Assembly (NCBI GenBank): GCA_905479265.1
Contig: CAJQLX010000001.1
Span: 1 to 64,000 of the forward strand
Reading direction: 5' to 3'
Length of the DNA: 64,000 nucleotides
Source: an uncultured Alphaproteobacteria bacterium
GTDB taxonomy: Bacteria; Pseudomonadota; Alphaproteobacteria; UBA7985
In this document: positions 1 to 9,690 of the stretch, piece after piece
Layout of the letters: each line of letters starts with the position of its first letter
Numbering within the stretch: the first letter of the stretch is position 1
The notes under the pieces: generated by a model
Database searches by the model: none
The model's input: only the letters and a program-made list of their open reading frames with translations
What the model was told of the DNA's origin: nothing
Position numbers and translations under genes: made by a program

Positions 1-77
1 CGGTCTACCCTTCCCACAGCAATCATCAAGAATACCGCGAGAGATCAGTGATTTAACCGTGAGATGCCGTGAAGAAG

Positions 78-153
<76 letters not shown>

Positions 154-240
154 ACACTTGTGCGCCTGCTGACCTTGGTGCGTCAGCCACGGCGCTTAAA
201 TAACCGAAAACCACAGTTTTGATCAAGCAACTGATTAAAC

Positions 241-1956
241 TTACGGTGAATCCGTCGCGCGCGGCAGGGTTACGACAAACTGGCAGCCGTCGGTGTGTTT
301 TGTCAATGTGATGGTGCCGCCGTGGGCTTCGAGCAAGGATTTGACCAGCGATAGACCGAGGCCGGTGCCGCCGCCTTCGCGGTCGGTGGTGAAGAACGGA
401 TCAAATATCCGCACCGCGTTGGCGGCCGATATACCCGGTCCATCATCCGAAACGGTTAGAACGGCGTAGCGGTCGTTTGCTTCCACGTCGACACGGGGGT
501 GAGACTGGCCGTGCAAGAGCGCGTTATCAATCAGGTTGCGAACAATTGACGCCAGCGTGTCCGCATCGATCGCGACCCACAGCGCGTCATCGTCAAACGC
601 CAAATGCCCGCGGTAAAAGGGCGATCCACGGTCTTCGTAGACATCGCTCAAGGCGCGCAGGAACCCAAGGAGATCACTGCTGACCCCATCGGGTTCGGGC
701 TGCATGACGTCGGCCCGCGCCAACTCCAACAACCGTGTCACCAGTCGAGAAAGGCGATCGCTGTCGTCTGCGATATTGGCCAGAAACCGCTCTCGGCTTG
801 CATCATCCATCGAGCCTGCGTGGTCTCGCAGCAGCTCCACAGCGCCTTGGATGGAGGTTAGCGGCGTTTTGAATTCGTGGCTGACTTTCGCGGCGAAGTC
901 ACTGATGTACTCTGCGCGGGCCAACAGGACAGCAGCCATGGCTGATACCGTTTCTGACAGCTCCGCAATTTCAGCCGTCACGGGGTTCTCAAGGGGCTCG
1001 ATGCCGCTGCGTCGCCCTTGAACCACCAGTTTCGACTGACGCACCAAACGCGATACAGGACCGGAAATTGTTGCCCCCATGAACAGGGAAACCAACGCAG
1101 CAACAAAAATAAGAAACGCCAGCGCCAAGAACAGCACACGGGTTTTGCTGCGCAAGGCTTCGCGCAGGGTGGCGGGGGTTTTGAACACCAGCACCGCGCC
1201 CACAACTTGGTTGTCGATCATAATCGGTGCCGCCACGTACACGCGAATGCCACTGGCGCGCTCAAACGCGTTAAAGCGGCGATTGCGCTCGTCCATTTCC
1301 TCTTTCTGGCGAAGGCTGGAGACACTCTCCCCCTGCAGGGCGCGTTGCACCTCCGGCAGGTGCCCAAGGCCCAAGCCTTCGTTGGCTTTGGTTGATGAAA
1401 CAATGACGCCTTGATGATCCACAACGCGAATAGCCGATAGCGTGACAAAGTGGGCTTCCATCAGGACCGTTCGAATGTCCGATCCAGCGTCCTTGGCCAA
1501 CCAGTGTGGCTGGGTTTCAGGCTTACGAGGGGGAGCGGGCGGTAGCTCTAGCGGGTCGCGGGCCAAATCCAGCCTTGGCGGACGGGGGCGCCACGGCACC
1601 TCTGGGTTGATATCAACCATAAACGCGTCTGCAACCGGGTGGGACAGCTCGGCGTAATCCAGACCGGGTGTTTTGTTGCGGAGCAAAGCTGCGCGGTAGG
1701 ATGCTGCGACAAAAACCGCTTGTGACTGAAGCGCGGTTTCCGTCTGACGGATCAGAGCAGACTCATAGAGCCGCATGGCAAAAATCCCGCTGAGGGGAGC
1801 CATCAGCAGGATCAAGTTCACCGCAAGCAGAAGCGTTGAGAGGCGAGGACGTCCAAACAATCGATGCCGCCAGCGCACGGGCACAGTGGAAGCACCAGCG
1901 ACCAAGGGCGTGGTGTCGTCATCAGGATCGGACGGGTTAGGCTTGTTGGTCAGCAT
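241..1956 (-). CDS. Membrane sensor histidine kinase
   Basis: A 571-residue sensor kinase that probably phosphorylates the response regulator encoded just upstream. It has a proline- and acid-rich cytoplasmic N-terminus, a membrane segment at about 41-61, a large periplasmic sensor region to about 270, a second membrane segment at about 274-297 and a HAMP linker. The catalytic core has an H box with the phosphorylated histidine at about 360 (VSHEFKTPLTS), an N box (NLIDNALLHG) and G boxes (DDGPGI, GGGTGLGLS). Its ATG lies inside the last codons of the regulator gene (7-nt overlap), so the two are translationally coupled. The overall plan resembles CreC- or ChvG-type kinases. The signal is unknown and no obvious target gene is adjacent. 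Confidence 0.9.
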   Translation of the reverse strand: MLTNKPNPSDPDDDTTPLVAGASTVPVRWRHRLFGRPRLSTLLLAVNLILLMAPLSGIFAMRLYESALIRQTETALQSQAVFVAASYRAALLRNKTPGLDYAELSHPVADAFMVDINPEVPWRPRPPRLDLARDPLELPPAPPRKPETQPHWLAKDAGSDIRTVLMEAHFVTLSAIRVVDHQGVIVSSTKANEGLGLGHLPEVQRALQGESVSSLRQKEEMDERNRRFNAFERASGIRVYVAAPIMIDNQVVGAVLVFKTPATLREALRSKTRVLFLALAFLIFVAALVSLFMGATISGPVSRLVRQSKLVVQGRRSGIEPLENPVTAEIAELSETVSAMAAVLLARAEYISDFAAKVSHEFKTPLTSIQGAVELLRDHAGSMDDASRERFLANIADDSDRLSRLVTRLLELARADVMQPEPDGVSSDLLGFLRALSDVYEDRGSPFYRGHLAFDDDALWVAIDADTLASIVRNLIDNALLHGQSHPRVDVEANDRYAVLTVSDDGPGISAANAVRIFDPFFTTDREGGGTGLGLSLVKSLLEAHGGTITLTKHTDGCQFVVTLPRATDSP

Positions 1957-2639
1957 GATCCCAGCTTGTACCCGATGCCGTGCACCGTCTCGACCGGCTC
2001 GGCACCAATATCGGCAAACTTCTTACGGACGCGTCGAACGTGGCTATCAATGGTTCTGTCGGACACGATGCGGGAAAGTTCATAGGCATTGCTCATCAAA
2101 TCATCGCGGGAATAAACCTTGCCGGGGCGCTGCATCAGCGTGCGGAGAATGCCAAATTCGGTCAGGGTCAGCACCACTTGGGTGCCGTCCCATTGACCGG
2201 TGAAGTCATCGAGATTGAGCGACAAACGACCATGTTCCATGACCGCGGTCCCTTCGTGCTCCCGGATCTCCTGGCTGTCATCCAACCGGCGGAGAACGGC
2301 CTTCACACGGGCCACCAGCTCACGCGGGGAAAAGGGTTTGGTGATGTAGTCATCGCCACCGAGTTCAAGTCCCAAAACGCGGTCGATTTCATCATCGCGC
2401 GACGAGAGAAAGATGATGGGCGTCTTGTCGGTCTGGCGGATCCGGCGACAAACCTCTGTGCCATCGAGTTCGGGCATCGTGATGTCGAGGACAATCAAAT
2501 CGGGCTTCTCAACCGCAAACCGTTCAAGCGCCTCGGCGCCGTCCCTGGCCTCGACCGTGCTAAAGCCTTCCTTATCCAAGGCGAACTGCACAACCTGACG
2601 AATATGAGGATCGTCATCGACAACAAGAATTCGGTTCAT
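1950..2639 (-). CDS. OmpR-family response regulator
   Basis: A 229-residue two-domain regulator. The receiver domain (about 1-115) has the acidic pair at 9-10, the phosphoacceptor aspartate at about 52 (DLIVLDITMPELDG) and the conserved lysine at about 101 (DYITKPF). The C-terminal winged-helix DNA-binding domain includes SRIVSDRTIDSHVRRVRKKF, the typical recognition-helix region of OmpR/PhoB proteins. It is the first gene of a two-gene operon with the sensor kinase. The 164-bp gap upstream separates it from a divergent HAD hydrolase gene and should hold its promoter. The regulon cannot be deduced from the sequence. Confidence 0.92.
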   Translation of the reverse strand: MNRILVVDDDPHIRQVVQFALDKEGFSTVEARDGAEALERFAVEKPDLIVLDITMPELDGTEVCRRIRQTDKTPIIFLSSRDDEIDRVLGLELGGDDYITKPFSPRELVARVKAVLRRLDDSQEIREHEGTAVMEHGRLSLNLDDFTGQWDGTQVVLTLTEFGILRTLMQRPGKVYSRDDLMSNAYELSRIVSDRTIDSHVRRVRKKFADIGAEPVETVHGIGYKLGSC

Positions 2640-2803
2640 AAGACCCCCAGCATCAAAATTACACAGCAGAGACTAAGCGGCCTTGGCAGGGAAAGGAAGA
2701 GACTGCACAACCTTTCCATTTCTACCTCAAAGGCGTGCAATTTTTGCGCAAGCTCTTCATTTTACAACCCAAATCACTATAAGAGGCGGGGAACGCAACG
2801 GCT

Positions 2804-3502
2804 TTGGTATTCAGCGCAGTGAACCCCCTCGAAATGGTCATTTTCGACAATGACGGCGTCTTGATCGACTCTGAAAAACTCGCAGCACGGTCGAATGCTG
2901 AGCTGCTGACGTCTCTGGGATACCCAACGACAGCCGAAGACTGCGAAGCACGATTCACCGGTATCTCAGACCGAGCCATGCAGCAGGAATTGCTTGATCA
3001 GGGCTACACCCTGCCCAAGGATTTCATCCAACAGATGTACGCTGTCTCAGAGCACGCCTTTGAAACGGAGCTGGAGCCGATCTATGGGGTGCGCGCGGTT
3101 ATCGAAAATCTGATCTCTCGGCGTGTCAAAGTTGCCGTCGCCTCGAACGCGCCGCGCGTGAACGTGCTAAAGAATTTGCGGACCACAGGTTACGACGACC
3201 TGCTGACGCCCGACCTTTGCTTTTCCGGCTTGGACGTTCCAAACCCCAAGCCCGCCCCAGACCTGCATCAACACATACTCGCCCACTTCGAACAGTCGCC
3301 TGAAACGGCGCTGGTGATCGAAGACTCTCCGGCCGGTGCCAAAGGTGCCTGTGCCGCCGGTGTGCGCTTTATCGGTGTGCTTTATGCCGTAGCGGACCAT
3401 ATGAAAGCCCGACGCATCGAAGAATTCCGCGACTTGGGCGCCCTCGCCATTCTTGAGAGTCCAGAAGAACTCGGCAAAACTCTCGATTCTTACATTTCCT
3501 AG
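2804..3502 (+). CDS. HAD-family phosphatase / phosphoglucomutase-like hydrolase
   Basis: A haloacid-dehalogenase superfamily hydrolase of about 230 residues. Motif I is IFDNDGVLIDSE, with the nucleophile Asp and the acid/base Asp; the usual DxD is DND here. Motif II is the serine/threonine region near VAVASNAPR, and motifs III/IV are NPKPAPD and VIEDSPAGAKGA. It belongs with the beta-phosphoglucomutase/Gph-like subgroup that acts on small sugar phosphates, but the substrate cannot be read from sequence. The start is uncertain: TTG at 2804 gives the longest form, GTG at 2819 and ATG at 2834 are alternatives, and only the first has a purine-rich stretch (about 2781-2790) at a tolerable distance. 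It may be cotranscribed with the membrane protein 11 bp downstream. Confidence 0.85.
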   Translation: MVFSAVNPLEMVIFDNDGVLIDSEKLAARSNAELLTSLGYPTTAEDCEARFTGISDRAMQQELLDQGYTLPKDFIQQMYAVSEHAFETELEPIYGVRAVIENLISRRVKVAVASNAPRVNVLKNLRTTGYDDLLTPDLCFSGLDVPNPKPAPDLHQHILAHFEQSPETALVIEDSPAGAKGACAAGVRFIGVLYAVADHMKARRIEEFRDLGALAILESPEELGKTLDSYIS

Positions 3503-3513
3503 GAAACGCCAAT

Positions 3514-4482
3514 ATGACTCAGCCTGACACCCAATCCTTTGAATTGCCCGTCGCCCAAATCTGGCGCGAGGCTTACGGCTTTGTCTTCTCAATGCCGATG
3601 CGCGTGCTCATCGCCGCTATCGTTCCTTTTGGGCTCTACTTTCTCATTTCCACGGCGATCCAGATCACCTTTTTAAACGCCACGGCCCTCGAATTTTTGG
3701 CGGCAAGTGCCGCACTCGAAACCATCGATTTTGAGTCTGCTGACACGGACTTCAGCGTATTTGGCAGTTTCTTTGGTGTGTCTCTGCAATATTTCGCATG
3801 GATTGCGGTGCTGCTCGTCTTTGGTGGATTGGCTGGCGCCTCCATGGCAGCCGCTTGGCACCGGACCACATTGATTGGTCTCGACGCGCCGCGAACCGGC
3901 TTTGGCTTGTTCCTTGGCGCGGCGGAGTTCCGCTACTTCTTCCGGGCTCTGACGATGGTCTTTATCACCGTGGCGCTTCTGTTCGTCTATGCGGTCGTGG
4001 CGATGATCCTCTACGCCATACTGATGGCCGTTGTGGGCTTTATCGCCCCCGTCATGGTCGGTTTGCTTGCCGTTGTTGTGCTGGCGCTTCTGGTCATCTT
4101 GGGCGCTCTGATCGGCCTTTATCTGTGGAGCAAATTGATCATGAGCCTGCCTGCTGCCGCGCTTGGCATCCAAACCTTTGGCTTGAATGCGGCTTGGTCT
4201 GCGACCCGAGGACACGTCGGACGGCTGATGCTGACGTATGCAGGTCTGATGCTGCCCATGTTGGTGCTGAGTTTTGCCGTTAGCTGGATTTTCGAATTGG
4301 TCAGCGGCGGTTCTGCGGACGTTGCATCAATCACCGAAGCCGATCTGACACAAAGCGTCCTGATAGCCATCATCCCCAACTTCGTCATCTCAGCCTTTTC
4401 AACGGCACTGGTGGCAAGCGGGATGTCCTACACCTACTACCGCCTCGGTCAGCCACCTGAGTGGGTTGAAAAGGTCTTCTAG
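3514..4482 (+). CDS. Multi-pass membrane protein of unknown function
   Basis: A 322-residue protein with about six hydrophobic segments: roughly 26-50, 85-110, 138-165, 166-200, 235-262 and 284-310. A short polar N-terminus precedes them. It has no recognisable catalytic motif, and the layout recalls the glycerophosphoryl-diester-phosphodiesterase-type membrane domains found as stand-alone proteins in alphaproteobacteria, although I cannot assign it. It follows the HAD gene by 11 bp and may share its transcript. Its stop codon overlaps the stop of the convergent minus-strand gene by four bases, so no terminator fits between them. Confidence 0.7.
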   Translation: MTQPDTQSFELPVAQIWREAYGFVFSMPMRVLIAAIVPFGLYFLISTAIQITFLNATALEFLAASAALETIDFESADTDFSVFGSFFGVSLQYFAWIAVLLVFGGLAGASMAAAWHRTTLIGLDAPRTGFGLFLGAAEFRYFFRALTMVFITVALLFVYAVVAMILYAILMAVVGFIAPVMVGLLAVVVLALLVILGALIGLYLWSKLIMSLPAAALGIQTFGLNAAWSATRGHVGRLMLTYAGLMLPMLVLSFAVSWIFELVSGGSADVASITEADLTQSVLIAIIPNFVISAFSTALVASGMSYTYYRLGQPPEWVEKVF

Positions 4483-4883
4483 TTGCCGTTATGAGGGCCG
4501 GGGAACCAATCCTCGTCCCTCAACTTCGCGGCATCGAACCGAATGTTGGAGCCGCCTTCGGCTTCCGTCGCCGCTTGCAGGTTAATCAAACTCCAACGCC
4601 CCAGACTTTCCACCGTCAAATCCGTTTCAGCCTCGATCTTGGTGCCTTGGTTAAAAGGCAAATGATGGGCCTGAGCGGAAACACCGTCGGCTGATGTTGT
4701 CAGCACAGCAATGTCGCCTTCCTCGATCCAAACCTCGACCGCAAACGGCCAACTCAGCCAAGGCAACCAGTCACCCGGTCCGAGCAAGATTTGCCCCAAG
4801 CCTGCCGTATCAAAGTCCCGCCAATGACCACTGGTCAGCGACGGCAACATCGACGCGCGAAGAGCGATGAGGCGCTCGTCCAT
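4479..4883 (-). CDS. Hypothetical protein, 134 aa
   Basis: A small soluble protein that I do not recognise. It is acidic, rich in tryptophan (about seven residues) and lacks a signal peptide, membrane segment or cysteine. It begins one base after the stop codon of the GST gene upstream on the same strand, so it is almost certainly expressed with it. The 3' end overlaps the stop of the convergent membrane-protein gene by four bases. The tight coupling and ordinary codon use support a real gene; the function is unknown. Confidence 0.6.
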   Translation of the reverse strand: MDERLIALRASMLPSLTSGHWRDFDTAGLGQILLGPGDWLPWLSWPFAVEVWIEEGDIAVLTTSADGVSAQAHHLPFNQGTKIEAETDLTVESLGRWSLINLQAATEAEGGSNIRFDAAKLRDEDWFPGPHNGN

Positions 4884-4884
4884 G

Positions 4885-5481
4885 TTAATCAGCCGGCTGT
4901 GTCGCTTGGAATGAAGGCCGTTGGCTCACGGCATCAACAAAGGCGGACAGGTTCGGACGCCCTTGACGCCAATCGCCAACCGGCCCCCGAAACGCTAAAT
5001 ACTCGACAAACACAATGATCTGAATTTCACCAAGGCTGGGCACACCATCGGTGCGGAAATCTGGCGCCATCGTTTCGAGCCGATCCAAAGCGCGGTTCAC
5101 CTTATCGGCTTGCCGCTGGAAATAGACGTCACCGCCACCCAGCTCAAAGCGCTTGCGGTACACAAGCAGCAGCGCAGATTCCAGTGCGCCATCACAGAGC
5201 GCTTCCAACTTCAACGCATCCCAATCGCCGCTCACCGCCGCGCCTGATCCCGCTTTTTCCAGCAAATACCGCGCGATGTGAGCCGAATTTGTGATGTCGC
5301 CATGATCTGGTGTTTTCAGCACGGGAATCTTTCCCAGCGGATTGGCGGCGAGCAGGAAATCAGGATCTTCGAGCGTGTTGGCCGCAACCACCTCAACTTG
5401 ATCTTCCATACCCAGCTCTTTGAGCAGCACTTTGATCTTCCGTCCAAACGGCGAAATTCTCACTGAATACAAAGTCATCAT
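4885..5481 (-). CDS. Glutathione S-transferase family protein
   Basis: A 198-residue thioredoxin-fold GST. The N-terminal domain has the beta-alpha-beta start LYSVRISPFGRKIKVLL, with Ser rather than Cys at the active-site position. The cis-proline loop NPLGKIPVL follows, and the glutathione gamma-glutamyl site is represented by DITNSAHIARYL. An all-helical C-terminal domain follows from about residue 85. Family members conjugate glutathione to electrophiles or reduce peroxides; the substrate is not predictable. The gene is 30 bp downstream of folP and 1 bp upstream of a small hypothetical gene on the same strand, so it is probably the middle of a three-gene unit. There are two adjacent ATG start codons. 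Confidence 0.88.
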   Translation of the reverse strand: MMTLYSVRISPFGRKIKVLLKELGMEDQVEVVAANTLEDPDFLLAANPLGKIPVLKTPDHGDITNSAHIARYLLEKAGSGAAVSGDWDALKLEALCDGALESALLLVYRKRFELGGGDVYFQRQADKVNRALDRLETMAPDFRTDGVPSLGEIQIIVFVEYLAFRGPVGDWRQGRPNLSAFVDAVSQRPSFQATQPAD

Positions 5482-5511
5482 AGCGGTTTGGTCCTACTCT
5501 ATCCGTCGTCG

Positions 5512-6354
5512 TTACAGGGCGTGAGAGATGGCGTCAGCCACAGCCAAAGCTTGCACTGTTTCCGCTACGTCATGCACGCGAAAAATACTCACGCCAGCGC
5601 CAAATCCAGCCATGACAGCCGCAAGCGAGCCACCCAGCCGCTGATCAACCTCAGCGCCCGTCAGCTTGCTGATGAACGACTTGCGTGAAGCGCCGAGCAA
5701 CACCGGCCAACCGGCATCAACCAGCTCATCCAACCGCGCCATGATTTGCAGATTATGGTCGAGGTTTTTGCCAAAGCCGATGCCGGGATCAAGGCAGATG
5801 TTGTCCGGCACCATACCGCCATCCATGAGCGCCTCAGCCTGCCCGGCCAGAAACTCAAACACTTCCGCCGGGGCATCGTCATAGGATGGGGCCGCCTGCA
5901 TGGTCTGTGGCTCGCCCTGCATGTGCATGACGCAGACAGCGAGGTTGAGATCCAACGCCGTCGCCATCGACGCCGGGTCGCCGGTCAAACCGGTAACGTC
6001 GTTGATGATCCCCGCTCCGGCCACTGCCGCCGCTTCCATAACTTTGGGTTTGCGGGTGTCGATTGAAACCAGAATACCCTCATTGCTCAGCGCTTCGATG
6101 ACCGGGCGCACACGGGCAATTTCGTCCTCGATGCTGACTTCGGTCGCGCCGGGCCGCGTGCTCTCGCCGCCAACGTCGATGATAGACGCCCCCTGTGCCA
6201 CCATCCGCCGTGCTTGTGCCAACGCAGCATCGATATGGTCAAATTTGCCGCCGTCGCTAAAGCTGTCCGGGGTGACGTTCAGGATGCCCATGACATGCGG
6301 ACCTTCAAGGTCCAAGCCTGCCCAGTGCGTTACGTGGAAGCCATCATCGCTCAC
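5512..6354 (-). CDS. folP: Dihydropteroate synthase
   Basis: FolP joins p-aminobenzoate to dihydropterin pyrophosphate to give dihydropteroate, the sulfonamide-sensitive step of folate synthesis. The TIM barrel has the signature GILNVTPDSFSDGG near the N-terminus, the second signature IIDVGGESTRPGA, then DPGIGFGK and GASRKSFI (pABA/pterin-binding lysine and serine region), all intact. I choose the GTG at 6354 as start because GAGGGG lies seven bases upstream. That gives 280 residues, the usual length. Longer forms would run into the ftsH terminator hairpin. In Rhodobacterales folP commonly follows ftsH, as here. Confidence 0.95.
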   Translation of the reverse strand: MSDDGFHVTHWAGLDLEGPHVMGILNVTPDSFSDGGKFDHIDAALAQARRMVAQGASIIDVGGESTRPGATEVSIEDEIARVRPVIEALSNEGILVSIDTRKPKVMEAAAVAGAGIINDVTGLTGDPASMATALDLNLAVCVMHMQGEPQTMQAAPSYDDAPAEVFEFLAGQAEALMDGGMVPDNICLDPGIGFGKNLDHNLQIMARLDELVDAGWPVLLGASRKSFISKLTGAEVDQRLGGSLAAVMAGFGAGVSIFRVHDVAETVQALAVADAISHAL

Positions 6355-6385
6355 GCTAAATCCCCTCAAAAAATACATCTCAACA

Positions 6386-6422
6386 GAAAAACGCCCGGCC
6401 TCCAACTGAGGAGGGACCGGGC
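6386..6422 (-). terminator. Rho-independent terminator after ftsH
   Basis: On the minus strand an 11-bp stem (GCCCGG and CCTCC paired with GGAGG and CCGGGC, with a 2-nt bulge and a 6-nt loop) is followed by GTTTTTC. It lies 30 bases past the ftsH stop codon and ends about 30 bases before the chosen folP start, so folP probably depends on its own promoter or on read-through. Confidence 0.75.
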
Positions 6423-6451
6423 GCAGGGTAGAAAAGGCTGGTTACGGCCTG

Positions 6452-8389
6452 TTAGCTGTCTGTAGCGGGGCCACCAATGCCGGGCAAGGCTGAGGTTCCA
6501 GACGCTGCCTTGGGTGCTGGTGCGGCGGGTGCTGGTGTTTCACCATCATCGCCCGCATGGCGTGTTGGCTCCACACGGCGGCTTTCCCGCGACAGCTCTT
6601 CACCACGGAGAACAGCTTCAACTTCCTCCCGGCTCAGCGTCTCGTATTCGATCAACGCCTCTTTCAGCCGCTGCAGTCCATCGAGATTGTCGCCGATGAT
6701 CTGGCGCGCGGTGTCTTCAGCGGTTTTCAGCAGTGTCTCAACTTCTTCGTCGATGATTTTGGCGTAATCATCCGAGTAGTTTTTGGTCATGCTGCCAAAC
6801 ATGCCATCGCTTTGATCCGCGCCAAAGGACCGGAGTCCAAGACGTTCAGAAAAGCCCAGACGCTCGACCATCACGCGTGCTTGCTGCGTTGCCATCTGAA
6901 TGTCAGAAATGGCGCCTGCGGTTACGTGCTCCGCGCCATAAATGAACTCTTCGGCAATCCGGCCACCGTAGGCCATGGCAAGTTCAGCTTTCCACTGTTC
7001 CTTACGCTTGAGCATCGCTGCATCATTTTCTGGCAAGAACTGCGCATAGCCGCCCGCGCCACCACGTGGAATGATTGTCACCTTGTTCAATTTATCGCGC
7101 AAAGGAACGTGAACACCGACCAGCGCGTGTCCGCCTTCGTGATAAGCGACCAATTCGATTTCTTCTTCGGTCCGAACCGCCGAACGACGTTCTGGGCCCA
7201 TCGTGACCTTGTCTTTGGCGTTTTCGAAGTCTTCCTGCGTCACCACGCGTTTATTCGCGCGAGCCGCCAAAAGCGCTGCTTCGTTCACAAGGTTGGCGAG
7301 GTCCGCACCGGAAAACGTCGGCGTACCCTTTGCGATCCGTGCCAAATCGATGTCTGGCCCCAAGGGAACGCCCTTGGTGTGAATGCGCAAGATTTTTTCA
7401 CGGCCAATGGAGTCCGGCAGATTGACCTGCACTTGGCGGTCAAAACGGCCCGGGCGCAGCAGTGCCTTGTCCAGAATGTCCGCTCGGTTCGTCGCAGCAA
7501 TCAGGATAATCCCCTCATTGGCTTCGAAGCCGTCCATTTCGACCAGCAACTGGTTCAGGGTCTGCTCGCGTTCTTCATGACCGCCCGACATCCCCGTCGA
7601 ACGCGCCCGGCCTACGGCATCAATTTCGTCGATGAAGATGATACAAGGCGCATTCTTCCGCGCTTGTTCAAACATGTCACGAACACGGCTAGCGCCCACA
7701 CCCACGAACATCTCAACAAAATCCGAACCGGAAATCGTGAAAAACGGGACATTGGCTTCGCCAGCGATAGCCTTGGCCAGCAGGGTCTTACCCGTGCCCG
7801 GAGGGCCAACCATCAGAACGCCCTTGGGGATTTTGCCGCCCAGACGCTGGAATTTCTGCGGGTCGCGCAGGAAATCCACGATCTCTTCCACGTCGGCCTT
7901 GGCCTCTTCGACACCCGCGACGTCAGTGAACATGGCGCGATGCATGTCTTGGGTCAGCAGCTTGGCCTTTGACTTGCCAAAGCCCATGCCGCCGCCGCCA
8001 CGACCCTGCATCTGCCGCATCATGAAGACCCAAAAGCCGACCAGCAGCAGAATGGGCAGCAAGTACGCGAACAGCTGTCCAAACGCGAAGCCACTGGGGG
8101 GCGAATACTCGTACGTGATGCCAGAAGAATCCATCTTGCTCAGGAACAGCTCCATCCCGCCCGGCGGGATTTCTGCGGTAAAGCGTCGCCCTGCGGCCGT
8201 GCCACCGCTGGCGGTTGTTCCTTGGATGACAACTTCTGTCACCTGTCCCTGATCCACCAAATCCTCAAACTGCGAAATCGCGATTTTTGAGCTGTTGCTG
8301 GTCATGCTGTTACCAAAGAGGCTTTGCAGTACCACCAGGCCGATGACGAGTATCACCAACCAAATCAAGACGTTGCGTCCGATATTCAT
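6452..8389 (-). CDS. ftsH: ATP-dependent zinc metalloprotease FtsH
   Basis: A 645-residue membrane-anchored AAA+ protease that degrades misfolded membrane proteins and regulatory substrates. It has a membrane segment at about 5-25, a periplasmic domain, a second membrane segment at about 105-124, Walker A GPPGTGKT at 195-202, Walker B IIFIDEID at about 250-257, and the second region of homology [18 protein letters not shown]. The zinc site is HEGGH at 417-421; it keeps HExxH although HEAGH is commoner. The C-terminus is Ala/Pro-rich. It follows tilS by 89 bp, an arrangement typical of alphaproteobacteria, and a terminator follows its stop. Confidence 0.98.
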   Translation of the reverse strand: MNIGRNVLIWLVILVIGLVVLQSLFGNSMTSNSSKIAISQFEDLVDQGQVTEVVIQGTTASGGTAAGRRFTAEIPPGGMELFLSKMDSSGITYEYSPPSGFAFGQLFAYLLPILLLVGFWVFMMRQMQGRGGGGMGFGKSKAKLLTQDMHRAMFTDVAGVEEAKADVEEIVDFLRDPQKFQRLGGKIPKGVLMVGPPGTGKTLLAKAIAGEANVPFFTISGSDFVEMFVGVGASRVRDMFEQARKNAPCIIFIDEIDAVGRARSTGMSGGHEEREQTLNQLLVEMDGFEANEGIILIAATNRADILDKALLRPGRFDRQVQVNLPDSIGREKILRIHTKGVPLGPDIDLARIAKGTPTFSGADLANLVNEAALLAARANKRVVTQEDFENAKDKVTMGPERRSAVRTEEEIELVAYHEGGHALVGVHVPLRDKLNKVTIIPRGGAGGYAQFLPENDAAMLKRKEQWKAELAMAYGGRIAEEFIYGAEHVTAGAISDIQMATQQARVMVERLGFSERLGLRSFGADQSDGMFGSMTKNYSDDYAKIIDEEVETLLKTAEDTARQIIGDNLDGLQRLKEALIEYETLSREEVEAVLRGEELSRESRRVEPTRHAGDDGETPAPAAPAPKAASGTSALPGIGGPATDS

Positions 8390-8478
8390 GCCTAATCCTT
8401 ACCCATGCAGGGAGTTCCATACTCTTCAATGTAAGACCCAAGCTCGCCGATGCAACGCTTGAGACGTTACGGCGCATG

Positions 8479-9690
8479 CTAATCTGCTTTTTTCTTGTGT
8501 CCCAAGCCCCAAACCAGAGGCCGCCGGGGGCTGAAAATGGCACTGTTTCCGGGCCAAATCAGGCGCGCGCCCTCGACGTGCGGCAAACTGCCGTTCCACC
8601 GTAAGCAAGCTGCGGTGGCGCGCATAACCTCATCTTCTGCCCCGGCCATGACATCCTGCCCCACAAAGGACCAGTCGCCGTCGGGATGATCAACGACCCA
8701 CCGGTCATCAACGCGCCACTGGCCTGTTTCCATCTGTTTCGCCAACAGCCGATTCTGACGTCGCGCTTCTCTGGCAATCAGGATCCAATGCCCTGTCCGT
8801 TGCTCCACCACGCAGCCGAACAAGGCGGCGCGCCCCGATGCCTTTAGCCCCACCAGAGCGCGGGCTGTTCGGTCCCATGATGGGGCGTAGTGTCCACCGC
8901 GCACGAAGGCACAGGCGGACCGAAGCTCAGCCACCGACACCCCATCAAGGCGCACCCAAGCGTGGCCAAGGGCGTGGGCGACCATGGCGCTGATCTGGCT
9001 TGGGCTGCCCTCGTGCGGGGGGCTTGCGGCCTTGCTGCGGGGCAAATCGGCAGCTCGCAGGCTTCCTCGCCGCGTCGTGACATCCGTATTCGTTGGGTCT
9101 GAGACAAAGGGCAAAGCCTGATCTTCGCAAACACGCACCAAATCCTGTTTCAACCACGTCAGCAGCGGGCGTTCGAAGATAACCTGAGCTTCCCCCCGCA
9201 CAGCGTCCATGCCGCGCAGCCCCTCTCCCGCAGCCCCTTGCGCGTGTCGCATTGCGATGGTTTCCCGCTGATCGTCGGCGTGGTGCCCCAGCCAAATCCG
9301 GAGAATGCCGCTCGCTAACGCCCATTCCTGCAAATGATGGAAACGCGCCAAACGCGCCCACTCCATCTTGCGCGATTGCAGATTGGACGGGGGCACGCAG
9401 GTTAAGATTTCCGGTTCAATCCCCAGCGCTCTCAGTCGGTTTCGAACCAATACCGCTTCTGCGGCGCTTTCTGGACGCAGCCCGTGGTCCACAATCGCAA
9501 CACGCAGATCCACGCCGTCCAAAGCCTGCTGCGCCAACCAACACATCGCGGTGGAATCAGGACCGCCAGAGACCGCCAAACCCAACTTCGTCCCCGGTAA
9601 AACCGGCGGAAGCTGCTTTAGATCGAGCCTGAAGCGCTCAACATCCAAATTGGGCCGCACGAGCACTGGCGTCTGAGATGGCTTGAGCAT
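8479..9690 (-). CDS. tilS: tRNA(Ile)-lysidine synthase
   Basis: TilS uses ATP to attach lysine to C34 of tRNA-Ile(CAU), switching its identity from Met to Ile, and is essential. The PP-loop motif SGGPDS is at 41-46 of the chosen 403-residue form. The catalytic domain continues through WLGHHADDQRET and is followed by a C-terminal region of weaker similarity. The ATG at 9690 places the start inside the 3' end of cpoB (53-bp overlap, different frame). GTG codons at 9666 and 9660 are alternative starts, but all precede the cpoB stop. An upstream in-frame extension to 10158 is open but lies wholly within cpoB and is unlikely to be translated. Confidence 0.93.
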   Translation of the reverse strand: MLKPSQTPVLVRPNLDVERFRLDLKQLPPVLPGTKLGLAVSGGPDSTAMCWLAQQALDGVDLRVAIVDHGLRPESAAEAVLVRNRLRALGIEPEILTCVPPSNLQSRKMEWARLARFHHLQEWALASGILRIWLGHHADDQRETIAMRHAQGAAGEGLRGMDAVRGEAQVIFERPLLTWLKQDLVRVCEDQALPFVSDPTNTDVTTRRGSLRAADLPRSKAASPPHEGSPSQISAMVAHALGHAWVRLDGVSVAELRSACAFVRGGHYAPSWDRTARALVGLKASGRAALFGCVVEQRTGHWILIAREARRQNRLLAKQMETGQWRVDDRWVVDHPDGDWSFVGQDVMAGAEDEVMRATAACLRWNGSLPHVEGARLIWPGNSAIFSPRRPLVWGLGHKKKAD

